Notes: generated by a model not told the origin, from the letters alone. Counted from the first letter of the stretch, positions 7,072 to 14,443 are shown. The stretch: 19,310 nt of DNA from CANNDT01 sp945876205 (GCA_947503365.1 CANNDT010000085.1:1-19310), one strand, 5' to 3'. Translations and numbers: made by a program.

Positions 7072-7809
7072 TTGAACAGTCGAGTTCTGGCCCTGCTTCT
7101 CGCAGGGCTCGTATCCGTCAGCGCTCTACCTGTCGGCCGAGCTGAAGCGAAAGCGCCGGCATCGCCGGCTGCGGCCGCTGCGCTTGGCGCGCGGATCAAT
7201 CTGTCGTCCGCGAAAACGGCGGGCGTCTCGAACGACGCGCTGTCGCTCGCGTTGGGCGCGGTGCGTTGCGCGGTGTCCTCCGGCGACATCGACGCGCCGA
7301 AGACGCTGACACTCATCGACTACTCCAAGCCCTCTACTGAGCCGCGGCTCTTCGTCTACGACCTCGCCACCGGGAAGCTTCTCTTCAAGGAGCTCGTGGC
7401 GCACGGCAAGAACACCGGCGACAACCTCGCGACGCGCTTTTCGGATGAGATGAACAGCCGGCAGTCGAGCATCGGCCTCTTCGTCGCGGCCGAACCCTAC
7501 GTCGGCAGCAATGGCTACTCGCTTCGCCTCGACGGTCTCGAGCCCGGTTTCAACGCCCACGCGCGCGAACGCGCCATCGTCATGCACGGCGCGCCCTACG
7601 TGACCACGCAGTTTGCCGCGGCGCAAGGCCGTATCGGACGCAGTTGGGGATGCCCCGCGCTTCGCGAAGCGGTGGCCCACCAGGTGATCGATACGATTCG
7701 CGGCGGCGGCGTGATCTTCTCGTATTACCCCGACCAGGCCTGGCTGAAGTCGTCACGCTTCCTCAACTGCGGCAGCAAGACCCCCTCCGACGTCCTCGCC
7801 ACGAACTAA
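7072..7809 (+). CDS. Exported murein L,D-transpeptidase catalytic domain-like protein (YkuD-type)
   Basis: The 245-residue protein starts at TTG, chosen because AAGGGG lies 8 nt upstream and because this start gives a good signal peptide (hydrophobic 5-20, likely cleavage after GRAEA at residue 26). The catalytic pattern is that of the L,D-transpeptidase-like family: VMHGAPYV with H172, then GRIGRSWGCPALRE with the nucleophile C194. The preceding strands LFVYDLATGKLLFKELVAHG and MNSRQSSIGLF fit the same family (PF13645-type). Enzymes with this fold form or edit 3-3 crosslinks in peptidoglycan from the outer face of the membrane. The extra cysteines C66 and C233 are not part of the motif and could form a disulfide. 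The alcohol dehydrogenase gene follows after 45 bp, probably as a separate function. Confidence 0.88.
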   Translation: MNSRVLALLLAGLVSVSALPVGRAEAKAPASPAAAAALGARINLSSAKTAGVSNDALSLALGAVRCAVSSGDIDAPKTLTLIDYSKPSTEPRLFVYDLATGKLLFKELVAHGKNTGDNLATRFSDEMNSRQSSIGLFVAAEPYVGSNGYSLRLDGLEPGFNAHARERAIVMHGAPYVTTQFAAAQGRIGRSWGCPALREAVAHQVIDTIRGGGVIFSYYPDQAWLKSSRFLNCGSKTPSDVLATN

Positions 7810-7854
7810 CGCTCCTCTCCTCCCTATCCGCTGTACCATCGGCGGCGATTCCTG

Positions 7855-9135
7855 ATGGACAAAGACATCGCATTCGAGATGGCCGCCTCCACGGTGCGGT
7901 ACGGCCGTGGGGTGACGCGCGAAGTGGGCATGGATCTCGCCGCGCTTGGCGCGCGGCACGTGCTGGTGCTCACCGACCCCGTCGTGAAGGCGCTCGCGCC
8001 GGTGCAGACCGTGATCGAGTCACTGCAGCGTGAGCGGATCACCTGTGCACTCTACGACCGCGTTCGAGTCGAGCCGAGTGATGAATCGATGCTCGATGCC
8101 GTGGCGTTCGCGCGTGACGGCGCGTTTGACGCCTTCGTCGCGGTCGGCGGCGGCTCCACCATCGACACCGCGAAGGTGGTGAATCTCTACACGTCCTACC
8201 CACCCGCCGATTTCCTCGACTACGTGAATGCGCCGATCGGGAAGGGACTCCCGATCCCGGGACCGCTGAAACCGCTGATGGCGATTCCCACAACCGCCGG
8301 CACGGGGAGCGAAACCACGGGCGTCGCGATCTTCGACTTGCACAAGCTGCGCGCCAAGACCGGCATCGCGAGTCGCCGGCTCAAGCCGACGCTCGGCTAT
8401 CTGGATCCCGAGAACACGCGGACCATGCCGCCGAACGTCGCCGCGTCGAGCGGCCTCGACATCCTGTCTCACGGCATTGAATCGTTTACGGCGATGCCCT
8501 TCACCGAGCGGCCGCGACCCGAGCGTCCGGAGCTACGTCCGGCCTACCAGGGCTCGAACCCGATCAGCGATGTGTGGGCGCTGCAGGCGCTCCGTCTGGT
8601 GGCGACCTATCTCGTCCGCGCGGTAGAGGATCCCTCTGACGAGGAGGCGCGGATGAACATGATCCTGGCGGCCTCGTACGCCGGCATGGGATTCGGGAGC
8701 GCGGGCGTGCACCTCCCGCACGGCATGTCCTATCCGGTGTCGAGCAACGTCAGGCACTACCTCGCGCCAGGCTACCCGGCCGATCACCCGCTGGTGCCGC
8801 ACGGCGTGTCGGTCATCCTCAACGCACCGGCTGTCTTCAGGTTCACGGCGTCAGCCAATCCGGCGCGGCATCTCGAAGCAGCGGCAGCGCTCGGCGCCAA
8901 CGTCTCTGGCGTCAGCGCGGCCGACGCGGGAAAGGTCCTCGCCGATCGCATCACCTGGTTCATGCAGCGGCTGCACGTACCAAACGGCCTCCGCGCGATC
9001 GGCTATTCCTCGTCAGACATCCCGGCGCTGGTCGAGGGCACGCTGCCGCAGCACCGCGTCACCAAGCTCTCGCCGCGCCCGGCGGGCGACGATGAGTTGA
9101 GCGCGCTATTCGAGGAGGCGATGGTCGCCTGGTGA
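7855..9135 (+). CDS. Iron-containing alcohol dehydrogenase, hydroxyacid-oxoacid transhydrogenase (ADHFE1) type
   Basis: The 426-residue protein has the family's nucleotide-binding GGGST (98-102), TTAGTGSETT (146-155) and metal ligands D202, H206 (LDILSHGIES), H289 (HLPHGMSYP) and H316 (LVPHGVSV). As I recall the mammalian mitochondrial enzyme ADHFE1, the match extends to many long stretches (VRYGRGVTREVGMDL, LDYVNAPIGKG, AYQGSNPISD, LPQHRVTKLSP), far beyond general type III alcohol dehydrogenases. ADHFE1 oxidises 4-hydroxybutyrate to succinic semialdehyde while reducing 2-oxoglutarate to D-2-hydroxyglutarate. The same reaction is likely here but unproven. The ATG at 7855 has no strong ribosome site; TACCAT (7834-7839) is a weak -10 candidate. 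The stop lies 2 bp from the stop of the convergent marC gene. Confidence 0.92.
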   Translation: MDKDIAFEMAASTVRYGRGVTREVGMDLAALGARHVLVLTDPVVKALAPVQTVIESLQRERITCALYDRVRVEPSDESMLDAVAFARDGAFDAFVAVGGGSTIDTAKVVNLYTSYPPADFLDYVNAPIGKGLPIPGPLKPLMAIPTTAGTGSETTGVAIFDLHKLRAKTGIASRRLKPTLGYLDPENTRTMPPNVAASSGLDILSHGIESFTAMPFTERPRPERPELRPAYQGSNPISDVWALQALRLVATYLVRAVEDPSDEEARMNMILAASYAGMGFGSAGVHLPHGMSYPVSSNVRHYLAPGYPADHPLVPHGVSVILNAPAVFRFTASANPARHLEAAAALGANVSGVSAADAGKVLADRITWFMQRLHVPNGLRAIGYSSSDIPALVEGTLPQHRVTKLSPRPAGDDELSALFEEAMVAW

Positions 9136-9137
9136 TG

Positions 9138-9782
9138 TCACAGCGTCGCCAGCAGGCCGACGATGCCGCTCCAGAGGATGGCGACCGCCACGCACAACAG
9201 GATGAATGCAGAGAGACGGAGAAAGACGTTGGTGCCCGTCTCGCCCATCGACGCGATCAGCCGTGACGCGAACCGGTAGCTCAGATACACGGACAGCGAA
9301 ATGATCGCCACGCCAATCAGGTCGGTGAAGAGCACGAGTGGGGAGAACGGCCGGCCGGCGCCGCCCGCACCGAGCGTAATCGCGATCGAGATCGTCCCCG
9401 GTCCGATCGTCAACGGAAACGTCAGCGGATAAAATCCGCGGCTCGCCACCTCGCGCTGCCACGCGTCGACCAACGGCGACGGCGGCGCCTCCGTGGTTTC
9501 CCCCGCGTGCAGCAGGCGCCAGGCGGCGGAGAGCAGCACCAGCCCGCCGGCGACGCGCACCACCGGCACCGAGATGCCGAAGAACGCCAGCACGTACGAC
9601 CCGAACAACATCGCGGCCGCGAGCAGCACGAAGGCATTGCGTGCGACGACCGTGGCCAGGTGGCGCCGCGCGTCGGCGGGCAGGTCCGCCGACATCGCGA
9701 GAAAGATCGGCGCGGTGCCGAGCGGGTTGACGATCGGCAGCAGCGCCGCCAGCGTCACGAGAATTGATTCAATGACCGGCAC
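9138..9782 (-). CDS. MarC-family integral membrane protein
   Basis: The 214-residue protein is almost entirely membrane segments, about six in all. It begins with the family's signature segment ALLPIVNPLGTAPIFLAM (13-30), and has the conserved FYPLTFPLTIGPGTISIAITLG (residues about 117-138). The family (UPF0056) was once linked to multiple antibiotic resistance, but that role was not upheld and the function is still unknown. The start is GTG at 9782, three bases after the stop of the methyltransferase gene. A GGGAAG lies across the end of that gene six bases upstream, so the two are likely translated from one mRNA. Its 3' end faces the alcohol dehydrogenase gene with no room for a terminator. 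Confidence 0.92.
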   Translation of the reverse strand: MPVIESILVTLAALLPIVNPLGTAPIFLAMSADLPADARRHLATVVARNAFVLLAAAMLFGSYVLAFFGISVPVVRVAGGLVLLSAAWRLLHAGETTEAPPSPLVDAWQREVASRGFYPLTFPLTIGPGTISIAITLGAGGAGRPFSPLVLFTDLIGVAIISLSVYLSYRFASRLIASMGETGTNVFLRLSAFILLCVAVAILWSGIVGLLATL

Positions 9783-9785
9783 TCG

Positions 9786-10421
9786 CTACTTCCCGGCTGA
9801 TGTCTTCACCACGCACCAGGTCGTCATCGCGCGCTTGCCCTCGACGTTGGTGGTCTTGATGGGGTCGATCAGGTGGCCGCCGAGCCTGTCCGTCCACTCG
9901 CGAAGCATCGCCTCGTCGACGACGAACCGATCCGAGCCGTCCGGGATCCGCACGCGGCGGCGGGCGGCACCGACCTGGTCTTCGAGTCCGATGTTCGAGG
10001 CGAGACGTCCAAAGAACAGACCGTCCGGTGCGAGCACGCGCCACATCTCGACCACGAGCGCCCCGAAGTGTGCTTCATCGTCGACGAAGTGCAGCACCGC
10101 GCTCGAGATCACGGCGTCCATCGAGGCGTCGGCCCAGGGCAGGTGTGCGATGTCGGCGACTCGAAAATGATCGTGCGGCAGGACGGGTGCCAGCTCCGCT
10201 GCAAGCTTTCGCACGTGCCGGATGGCGTCCGGGTCGTCATCGACGGCGAAGCACTCGAAGCCGTGGCGCAGGAAATACGTCAGGTTGCGGCCATCGCCGC
10301 ACCCGGCATCGAGCACGCGCCAGCGTTTATCGAAGCGGCCGCGCAGCAATTGATCGAAAAGATAGATATCGATGTCGCCAAACTGGCGGCGAAGCTCGCG
10401 GCTGGGAACTGAATCGGCCAT
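9786..10421 (-). CDS. Class I SAM-dependent methyltransferase
   Basis: The 211-residue protein has the Rossmann methyltransferase motifs in order: VLDAGCGDGRN (36-46, SAM-binding), FAVDDDPDAI (acidic motif II), FRVADIAHLPWADASMDAVISSAVLHFV (Methyltransf_11-type motif with the D-x-A-x-S pattern) and the MWRVLAPDGLFF strand. The target of methylation cannot be told; the domain resembles small-molecule or quinone-type methyltransferases. A TACACT hexamer lies 7 nt upstream of the ATG with no ribosome site between, so its own leaderless start is possible in addition to readthrough from the small-peptide gene 45 bp upstream. It is followed after 3 bp by marC. Confidence 0.9.
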   Translation of the reverse strand: MADSVPSRELRRQFGDIDIYLFDQLLRGRFDKRWRVLDAGCGDGRNLTYFLRHGFECFAVDDDPDAIRHVRKLAAELAPVLPHDHFRVADIAHLPWADASMDAVISSAVLHFVDDEAHFGALVVEMWRVLAPDGLFFGRLASNIGLEDQVGAARRRVRIPDGSDRFVVDEAMLREWTDRLGGHLIDPIKTTNVEGKRAMTTWCVVKTSAGK

Positions 10422-10466
10422 CGCATAGAGTGTATTGGTAACCCTCCCCGTGGGCCTCTCCGGTTT

Positions 10467-10616
10467 TCATCCCGTCGTTTCCCGCTGGTTTTCCGACACG
10501 CTCGGCGCTCCGACGTCCGCGCAACTGCGTGGCGCCGCCGGCTGTGCCTGTGCCGGCGAGACGCACGCGATCGTCAACGAGAGAACGAGAAGGGCACCGA
10601 CACCGCGTCGGATCAT
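10467..10616 (-). CDS. Small secreted peptide, hypothetical (49 aa)
   Basis: This 49-residue frame starts at the ATG at 10616, with GAGGAGG four bases upstream, the strongest ribosome site in the window. The sequence is a signal peptide: positive MIRR, hydrophobic GALLVLSLTIA, small-residue region and a cleavage-type AQA at residues 22-24. A mature peptide of about 25 residues with one cysteine would remain, ending SENQRETTG. C18 in the hydrophobic part could instead be read as a poor lipobox, so a lipoprotein is possible. No family is recognised. It sits between the DinB and methyltransferase genes, 55 and 45 bp away. The frame may be extended upstream in the long reading to 10709, but only this start has a ribosome site. 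Confidence 0.5.
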   Translation of the reverse strand: MIRRGVGALLVLSLTIACVSPAQAQPAAPRSCADVGAPSVSENQRETTG

Positions 10617-10671
10617 TGAACCTCCTCGCCCATGATAGCGCCGAGGGGGCTCAGCGCTTCTTCGATGCCGC

Positions 10672-11154
10672 CTACCCAGCGCCCCAGCAACCCAGAAGTC
10701 GCCTGACAAGCACGAGCTGACCGACGTGATACGACGCGTGATCGGCGACGAGGAGCACTTCGCGCAAGTAGGTCTGCTTCTCCCCGTGCGGGATGCGCGC
10801 GAACAGGTCCACCGCGGAGTCGGACGTCAACTGCTGCATCGCCTCGCGGTCGCGGCGGTACGCGCCTACGCTCTCGTCCCAGGCCTGCTCGCCGGGCGGC
10901 GCCGGGTTCGGTGGCCAGTAGTCGTCGGGCCATTTCATGTGAACGTAGCTGGCGTTGCGGCAGAAGTCGAGGATGTCGGCCTGTGCGATCCGCATGTGCT
11001 CGAGCAGCTGCCAGGGCGAATGCGGCAGCCCTGCCGGTGGTTGCCCCTGCAGCGCGAACGGCACGCCCTTCACGGCGGCGTCGAAGCCGGCGTGCGCCTC
11101 GTGCCAGGCGAGATATCGCGACAACTGACTCCGAAGCGGATCGGTGGGTTCCAT
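10672..11154 (-). CDS. DinB-family protein (first copy)
   Basis: The 160-residue protein has the four-helix DinB fold with the metal-binding His triad H53 (LLEHMRIAQ), H139 and H143 (LVADHASYHVGQLVLVRRLLG). Proteins of this superfamily are metal-dependent; some are thiol-dependent transferases or isomerases, while others are damage-inducible proteins of unknown reaction. Residues 74-95 (WPDDYWPPNPAPPGEQAWDE) match a common DinB_2 subgroup. The start is the ATG at 11154, which overlaps the alkB stop by one base (TGATG), so translation is coupled to it. The same frame is open further upstream inside alkB, but only as antiparallel-independent shadow. The exact role is not known; coupling to alkB suggests a stress or damage context. 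Confidence 0.9.
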   Translation of the reverse strand: MEPTDPLRSQLSRYLAWHEAHAGFDAAVKGVPFALQGQPPAGLPHSPWQLLEHMRIAQADILDFCRNASYVHMKWPDDYWPPNPAPPGEQAWDESVGAYRRDREAMQQLTSDSAVDLFARIPHGEKQTYLREVLLVADHASYHVGQLVLVRRLLGCWGAG

Positions 11155-11804
11155 CAATACACCCTGAACGTGAGATTGAAGCGTCCTGATAACCCGAGCG
11201 CGGCCGGCGCCGTGCCGGGAATGATGCGCGACACGCCGTGAAAGCGCAATCGCGCGGGACCACCGAACACGAATGCATCGCCCGACTCGAGCAGCAGCGC
11301 CTCGACCGGGTCGCGCCGCGTGAGGCCACCGAACAGGAACCGCGCGGTGTCGCCGATGGAGATCGAGACGACCGGATGCCCCGCCGCTATCGACTCGGCG
11401 CCCTCGTCCTTGTCCTGGTGCAGGCCCATGCGTCCATCTGGTCCATACCAGTTGAGGAGGGCAATGTCGGGCGTCGCCGTGAACCCGGCTTCGGCGGCAA
11501 TCGCCGACGCGAGCGCGACCCACTCCTCGGGCACCGGCTGCACCGGCGCGTCGTCGTAGTCGGCCCGCGTCGCCATGTATCTATAGGTGAGCGGATTCCA
11601 ATGACGTCCGAGCGACGTCATCCGCACGTGCATCCTGCCGCCGCCGCGCACGGTGGGCACGTAGCCGCCGACCGGGCCGTCGATAATCTCGCGGGCCTTT
11701 TCCGCGATCGCGCGCTGCTGGTCGAGCGAGAGATACCCTCTGAGCCACGTCGCGCCGGGGCCGAGCGTAGTTTCAAAGGGCAGCATCGCGTCTTCATGGA
11801 TCAT
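11154..11804 (-). CDS. alkB: AlkB-like 2-oxoglutarate/Fe(II) dioxygenase
   Basis: The protein has 216 residues. Its core matches E. coli AlkB closely: GLHQDKDE gives the iron ligands H129 and D131, RFHGVSRI gives H189, and GRFNLTFR gives the 2-oxoglutarate-binding R208 and R214. The nucleotide-recognition lid region contains YVPTVRGGGRMHVRMTSLG and LNWYGPDG. AlkB oxidatively removes methyl groups from 1-methyladenine and 3-methylcytosine in single-stranded DNA and RNA. The ATG at 11804 lies inside a TATGAT -10-like hexamer. An ATG at 11786 (MLPFETTLG) would remain if that hexamer is the promoter, so the protein may be six residues shorter. It is divergent from the TMEM175-type gene by 8 bp. 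DinB follows with a TGATG overlap. Confidence 0.93.
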   Translation of the reverse strand: MIHEDAMLPFETTLGPGATWLRGYLSLDQQRAIAEKAREIIDGPVGGYVPTVRGGGRMHVRMTSLGRHWNPLTYRYMATRADYDDAPVQPVPEEWVALASAIAAEAGFTATPDIALLNWYGPDGRMGLHQDKDEGAESIAAGHPVVSISIGDTARFLFGGLTRRDPVEALLLESGDAFVFGGPARLRFHGVSRIIPGTAPAALGLSGRFNLTFRVY

Positions 11805-11807
11805 AAT
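11800..11807. promoter_or_regulatory. Overlapping divergent -10-like elements between alkB and the channel gene
   Basis: On the minus strand TATGAT (11805-11800) stands 13 bases before the alkB ATG at 11786. On the plus strand CATAAT (11802-11807) stands five bases before the channel ATG at 11813. The two hexamers overlap by four bases. No clear -35 or ribosome site is present on either side. Confidence 0.35.
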
Positions 11808-11812
11808 CGGCC

Positions 11813-12397
11813 ATGCCCAAAGGACGACTTGAAGCGTTCAGCGACGGCGTCATCGCCGTCGTGATCACGATCATGGTGCTCGAGCTCAAGGTACCTGAGG
11901 GGACCGACTGGGCCGCGGTCGCGCCGCTCCTTCCCGTGTTCCTCACCTACGTGCTGAGCTTCGTCATGCTCGGCATCTACTGGAACAACCACCACCACCT
12001 GCTGCACGCGGCCGATCGTACCAACGGCAAGATCCTGTGGGCCAACCTGCATCTGCTCTTCTGGCTGTCGCTGCTGCCCTTCGCCACTGGCTGGATGGGA
12101 GAAAACCACTTCGCGCCGCTGCCGACCGCCATCTACGGCGTCGACCTGCTGATGGCGGCGATCGCCTACACCGTCCTCCAGAACGCCATTGTTGCCGAGC
12201 ACGGGCCGCATTCGCGCCTGGCGGCCGCCGTCGGGCGCGACGGCAAAGGAAAACTGTCGCTCGCGCTCTACGTCGCCGCGATCGCACTGGCGTTCGTCAA
12301 CCAGTGGATCTCCGACGTCCTCTACGTCTGTGTCGTCCTGATGTGGCTGGTTCCCGACCGCAGGATTGAGGCCGCGCTTCGCGCCGATCGCGTGTAG
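11813..12397 (+). CDS. TMEM175-family (DUF1211) potassium channel-like membrane protein
   Basis: The 194-residue protein has six predicted membrane segments. It begins with the family signature RLEAFSDGVIAVVITIMVLEL (residues 5-25); the FSDGV motif lines the pore helix of TMEM175 channels. Bacterial members are about this length, with one six-helix unit per chain forming a tetramer, and conduct K+ over Na+. The NNHHHLLHAADR stretch (58-69), joining helices 2 and 3, is also usual for the family. There is no ribosome site; a CATAAT hexamer 5 nt upstream of the ATG suggests a leaderless transcript. The gene is divergent from alkB, but no functional link is known. Whether it acts as a K+ channel in this organism is inferred from family only. 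Confidence 0.9.
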   Translation: MPKGRLEAFSDGVIAVVITIMVLELKVPEGTDWAAVAPLLPVFLTYVLSFVMLGIYWNNHHHLLHAADRTNGKILWANLHLLFWLSLLPFATGWMGENHFAPLPTAIYGVDLLMAAIAYTVLQNAIVAEHGPHSRLAAAVGRDGKGKLSLALYVAAIALAFVNQWISDVLYVCVVLMWLVPDRRIEAALRADRV

Positions 12398-12596
12398 AGT
12401 CACCGCGACTGAAAACCTCTGGTACCTGGCGGAGTCTCTGGCCCACCTCAGACTTTCTGAAAAACTCAGAAAACGCGATCGACCATCGAGTCAGCTCGGT
12501 GTCGTTGATTTGCTAACGATTTTTGTGATTCGACTGGTTTCGCGGCCGTTGACGGTGCTCCCCAGAGCTGGCGTCACGGTTGCTCAAAGACCAGGC
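12398..12596. other. 199-bp intergenic region before the subtilase gene
   Basis: This stretch is more A/T-rich than its surroundings and has no coding appearance. It holds a small perfect hairpin, TTTCTGA (12454-12460) and TCAGAAA (12466-12472) with a 5-nt loop AAAAC, 57 bp after the channel gene stop. A T-rich run (ATTTTTGTGATT, near 12519) follows about 45 bp later. No convincing -35/-10 pair was found, and no riboswitch motif was recognised. It probably contains the subtilase promoter. Confidence 0.4.
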
Positions 12597-14354
12597 ATGA
12601 CAAAACTTACACGTTCAAAGATCCGTTGGTGGGTAGCGGTCAGTGTCATGGCACTGGTCGCGTCCATCGATCCGAGCGCCGCGCCGCGGCAGCGCGCCCG
12701 GATGGACAAGCAAGTTGATGCCGCCACACACCGCGGGGGTAAGGCCAAGGTTCGCGTCATCGTGCGCACGACGAACATGGATCGCAAGTTCCTGAGAATG
12801 ACGTTCCGCCGACTGGCCAATCACAAGGTCCGGCGCGAACTGGGCCGGATGGGGGCCTTCGTGATGGAGGTGCCCGCCAACAGGATCGACGACCTGGCGC
12901 GGATGCCCGGCGTCCAGTCGGTGTCGATCGATGCACCGCTCCAGGGCCTGCAGACGGTGATGCCGATCACCGGCGAGCTGCTGCAGCAGACGCTCGGCAC
13001 CCACCCCACCACGGGGGGCACGGGCACCGGCGTGGGCGTCGCGATCGTCGACTCGGGCATCGCGCCCTCCGCCGATTTCGGCAACCGCATCACCGCGTTC
13101 TACGACTTCACCCAGGGCGGCATCGCGACGGCGCCCTACGATGACTTCGGGCACGGCACGCACGTCGCGGGACTCGTGGGTGGCAGCGGGGCCATGTCCA
13201 ACGGGGTCTACGCGGGTGTCGCGCCGAACGTGAACCTGATCGGGCTCAAGGTGCTCACCGGCGACGGCGGCGGATACACGAGCGACGTGATCGCGGCGAT
13301 CGAGTTCGCAACCATCAACAAGGCGGCGCTCGGCATCGACATCATGAACCTGTCGCTCGGCCATCCGCCGTTCGAGTCCGCTGCCACCGACCCGCTCGTG
13401 GAAGCGGTCGACAACGCGTCGGCAGCCGGGATCATCATGATCGTCTCGGCCGGTAACGCCGGGATGAATCCCACGACCGGCATCGTCGGCTACGGCGGGA
13501 TCCTCTCGCCCGGCAACGCGCGCTCGGCCATCACGGTGGCCTCGGAAGACACCAACAACACCGTCGAGCGCACCGACGACCATATCCTGCCCTACAGCTC
13601 GCGCGGGCCGACGTGGTTCGACGGTTACTCCAAGCCCGACATCTCCGCGCCGGGCCACAAGCTGGCGGCCCCGGCCTCACCGGGCAGCACGCTCGTCACC
13701 CAGCATCCGAACCTGGTGCTGGCCAACGGGCAGTACCTGCGCCTGACCGGCACGAGCATGGCCGCCGGCGTGGCTTCGGGTGTCGCTGCGCTCGTCCTCG
13801 AAGCGAGCCGCGACGCCGTGCCTGGGACGCAGCCGGACCTCACGCCCAACACGATGAAGGCGATCCTGCAGTACACCGCCTTCACGCTGCATGACGAAAA
13901 CGGCGTCGCCTACAGCACGCTCGTCCAGGGCGCGGGCGGCCTGAACGCCGATGGCGCGGTCGCGGTTGCGCACGCCATCGACACCTCGCTGGCGGGCGGC
14001 AACTGGTTCGTCGCTCCCTTCACTCCGTTCTCTGACATCAACGGCACGCTGCCGTGGGCGCAGAACGTGGTCTGGGGCGAGAACGTCGTCTGGGGCGAGA
14101 ACGTGATTTGGGGAGAGAACGTCATCTGGGGCGAAAACCTGATTTGGGGAGAGAACGTCGTCTGGGGCGACAACGTCGTCTGGGGCGAGAACGTGGTCTG
14201 GGGAGAAAACCTCATCTGGGGTGAAAACCTGATTTGGGGAGAGAACGTCGTGTGGGGCGAGAACGTCGTCTGGGGCGAGAACGTCGTCTGGGGCGAGAAC
14301 CTCATCTGGGGTGAGAACGTCGTCTGGGGCGAGAACTTGGTCTGGGGCGACTAG
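12597..14354 (+). CDS. Exported subtilisin-like serine protease (S8) with C-terminal WGEN hexapeptide repeats
   Basis: From the ATG at 12597 the protein has 585 residues. It opens with a signal segment (WWVAVSVMALVASI, 11-24). Residues 50-115 form an I9-like propeptide (KVRVIVRTTN ... GVQSVSIDAPLQ). The catalytic triad is D152 (AIVDSGIAP), H188 (DDFGHGTHVAGLVGG) and S387 (LTGTSMAAGVASG), with oxyanion N287 (VSAGNAG). After the domain ends near 465, residues 491-585 are 15 full hexapeptides and one partial, [VL]-[VI]-W-G-[ED]-N, a tail of unknown function. The family digests proteins outside the cell. The frame is open upstream to 12366 inside the channel gene, but only the 12597 ATG gives a signal peptide. 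The ribosome site is weak. Confidence 0.92.
   Translation: MTKLTRSKIRWWVAVSVMALVASIDPSAAPRQRARMDKQVDAATHRGGKAKVRVIVRTTNMDRKFLRMTFRRLANHKVRRELGRMGAFVMEVPANRIDDLARMPGVQSVSIDAPLQGLQTVMPITGELLQQTLGTHPTTGGTGTGVGVAIVDSGIAPSADFGNRITAFYDFTQGGIATAPYDDFGHGTHVAGLVGGSGAMSNGVYAGVAPNVNLIGLKVLTGDGGGYTSDVIAAIEFATINKAALGIDIMNLSLGHPPFESAATDPLVEAVDNASAAGIIMIVSAGNAGMNPTTGIVGYGGILSPGNARSAITVASEDTNNTVERTDDHILPYSSRGPTWFDGYSKPDISAPGHKLAAPASPGSTLVTQHPNLVLANGQYLRLTGTSMAAGVASGVAALVLEASRDAVPGTQPDLTPNTMKAILQYTAFTLHDENGVAYSTLVQGAGGLNADGAVAVAHAIDTSLAGGNWFVAPFTPFSDINGTLPWAQNVVWGENVVWGENVIWGENVIWGENLIWGENVVWGDNVVWGENVVWGENLIWGENLIWGENVVWGENVVWGENVVWGENLIWGENVVWGENLVWGD
14067..14351 (+). repeat. 18-nt tandem repeat array encoding WGEN hexapeptides
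   Basis: Fifteen 18-nt units and a final 15-nt unit run in phase, ending at the stop codon. All units keep TGG GGN GAN (AAC), while positions 1 and 2 switch between Val, Ile and Leu codons. Asp replaces Glu in units 6 and 16. Units 4-9 and 9-14 are alike at an offset of five units (units 5 and 10 identical, 7 and 12 identical), pointing to a 90-bp duplication. The residues before the array (LPWAQN) look like a degenerate copy. Confidence 0.95.
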
Positions 14355-14395
14355 CTTCTTCTGATTTCGAACCAATAAAACCCATTAGAAGAGGC
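14354..14395 (+). terminator. Weak hairpin after the subtilase gene
   Basis: GCTTCTTCT (14354-14362) can pair with AGAAGAGGC (14387-14395), a nine-pair stem with one G-U wobble. The loop is 24 nt and no T-tract follows, so it is a poor intrinsic terminator; it may only stabilise the transcript. Confidence 0.25.
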
Positions 14396-14443
14396 TGTCA
14401 TGACATTTACACATATCCGGAAGTCGAAGGGAGGGATGCGCGC

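Noticed and set aside
7031..7075. Short upstream frame whose stop overlaps the TTG start of the transpeptidase-like gene
   Set aside because: Its ATG overlaps the proposed -10 (7027-7032), so it would lie upstream of the expected transcript start near 7039. It has no ribosome site.
10672..11523. A 283-codon form of the first DinB protein
   Set aside because: The extra N-terminal part lies inside alkB in another frame. The ATG at 11154 with the TGATG overlap gives the normal DinB length.
12398..12596. Possible riboswitch (for example cyclic-di-GMP type) ahead of the subtilase
   Set aside because: No conserved core of a known class could be matched; only a 7-bp hairpin was found.
12615..13658. 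Minus-strand frame of 347 codons opposite the subtilase
   Set aside because: Antisense shadow; the subtilase triad and domains are on the plus strand.
14067..14351. Possible CRISPR or non-coding satellite array
   Set aside because: There are no unique spacers. All units are in frame with the subtilase and vary mostly at synonymous positions, so it is a protein repeat.
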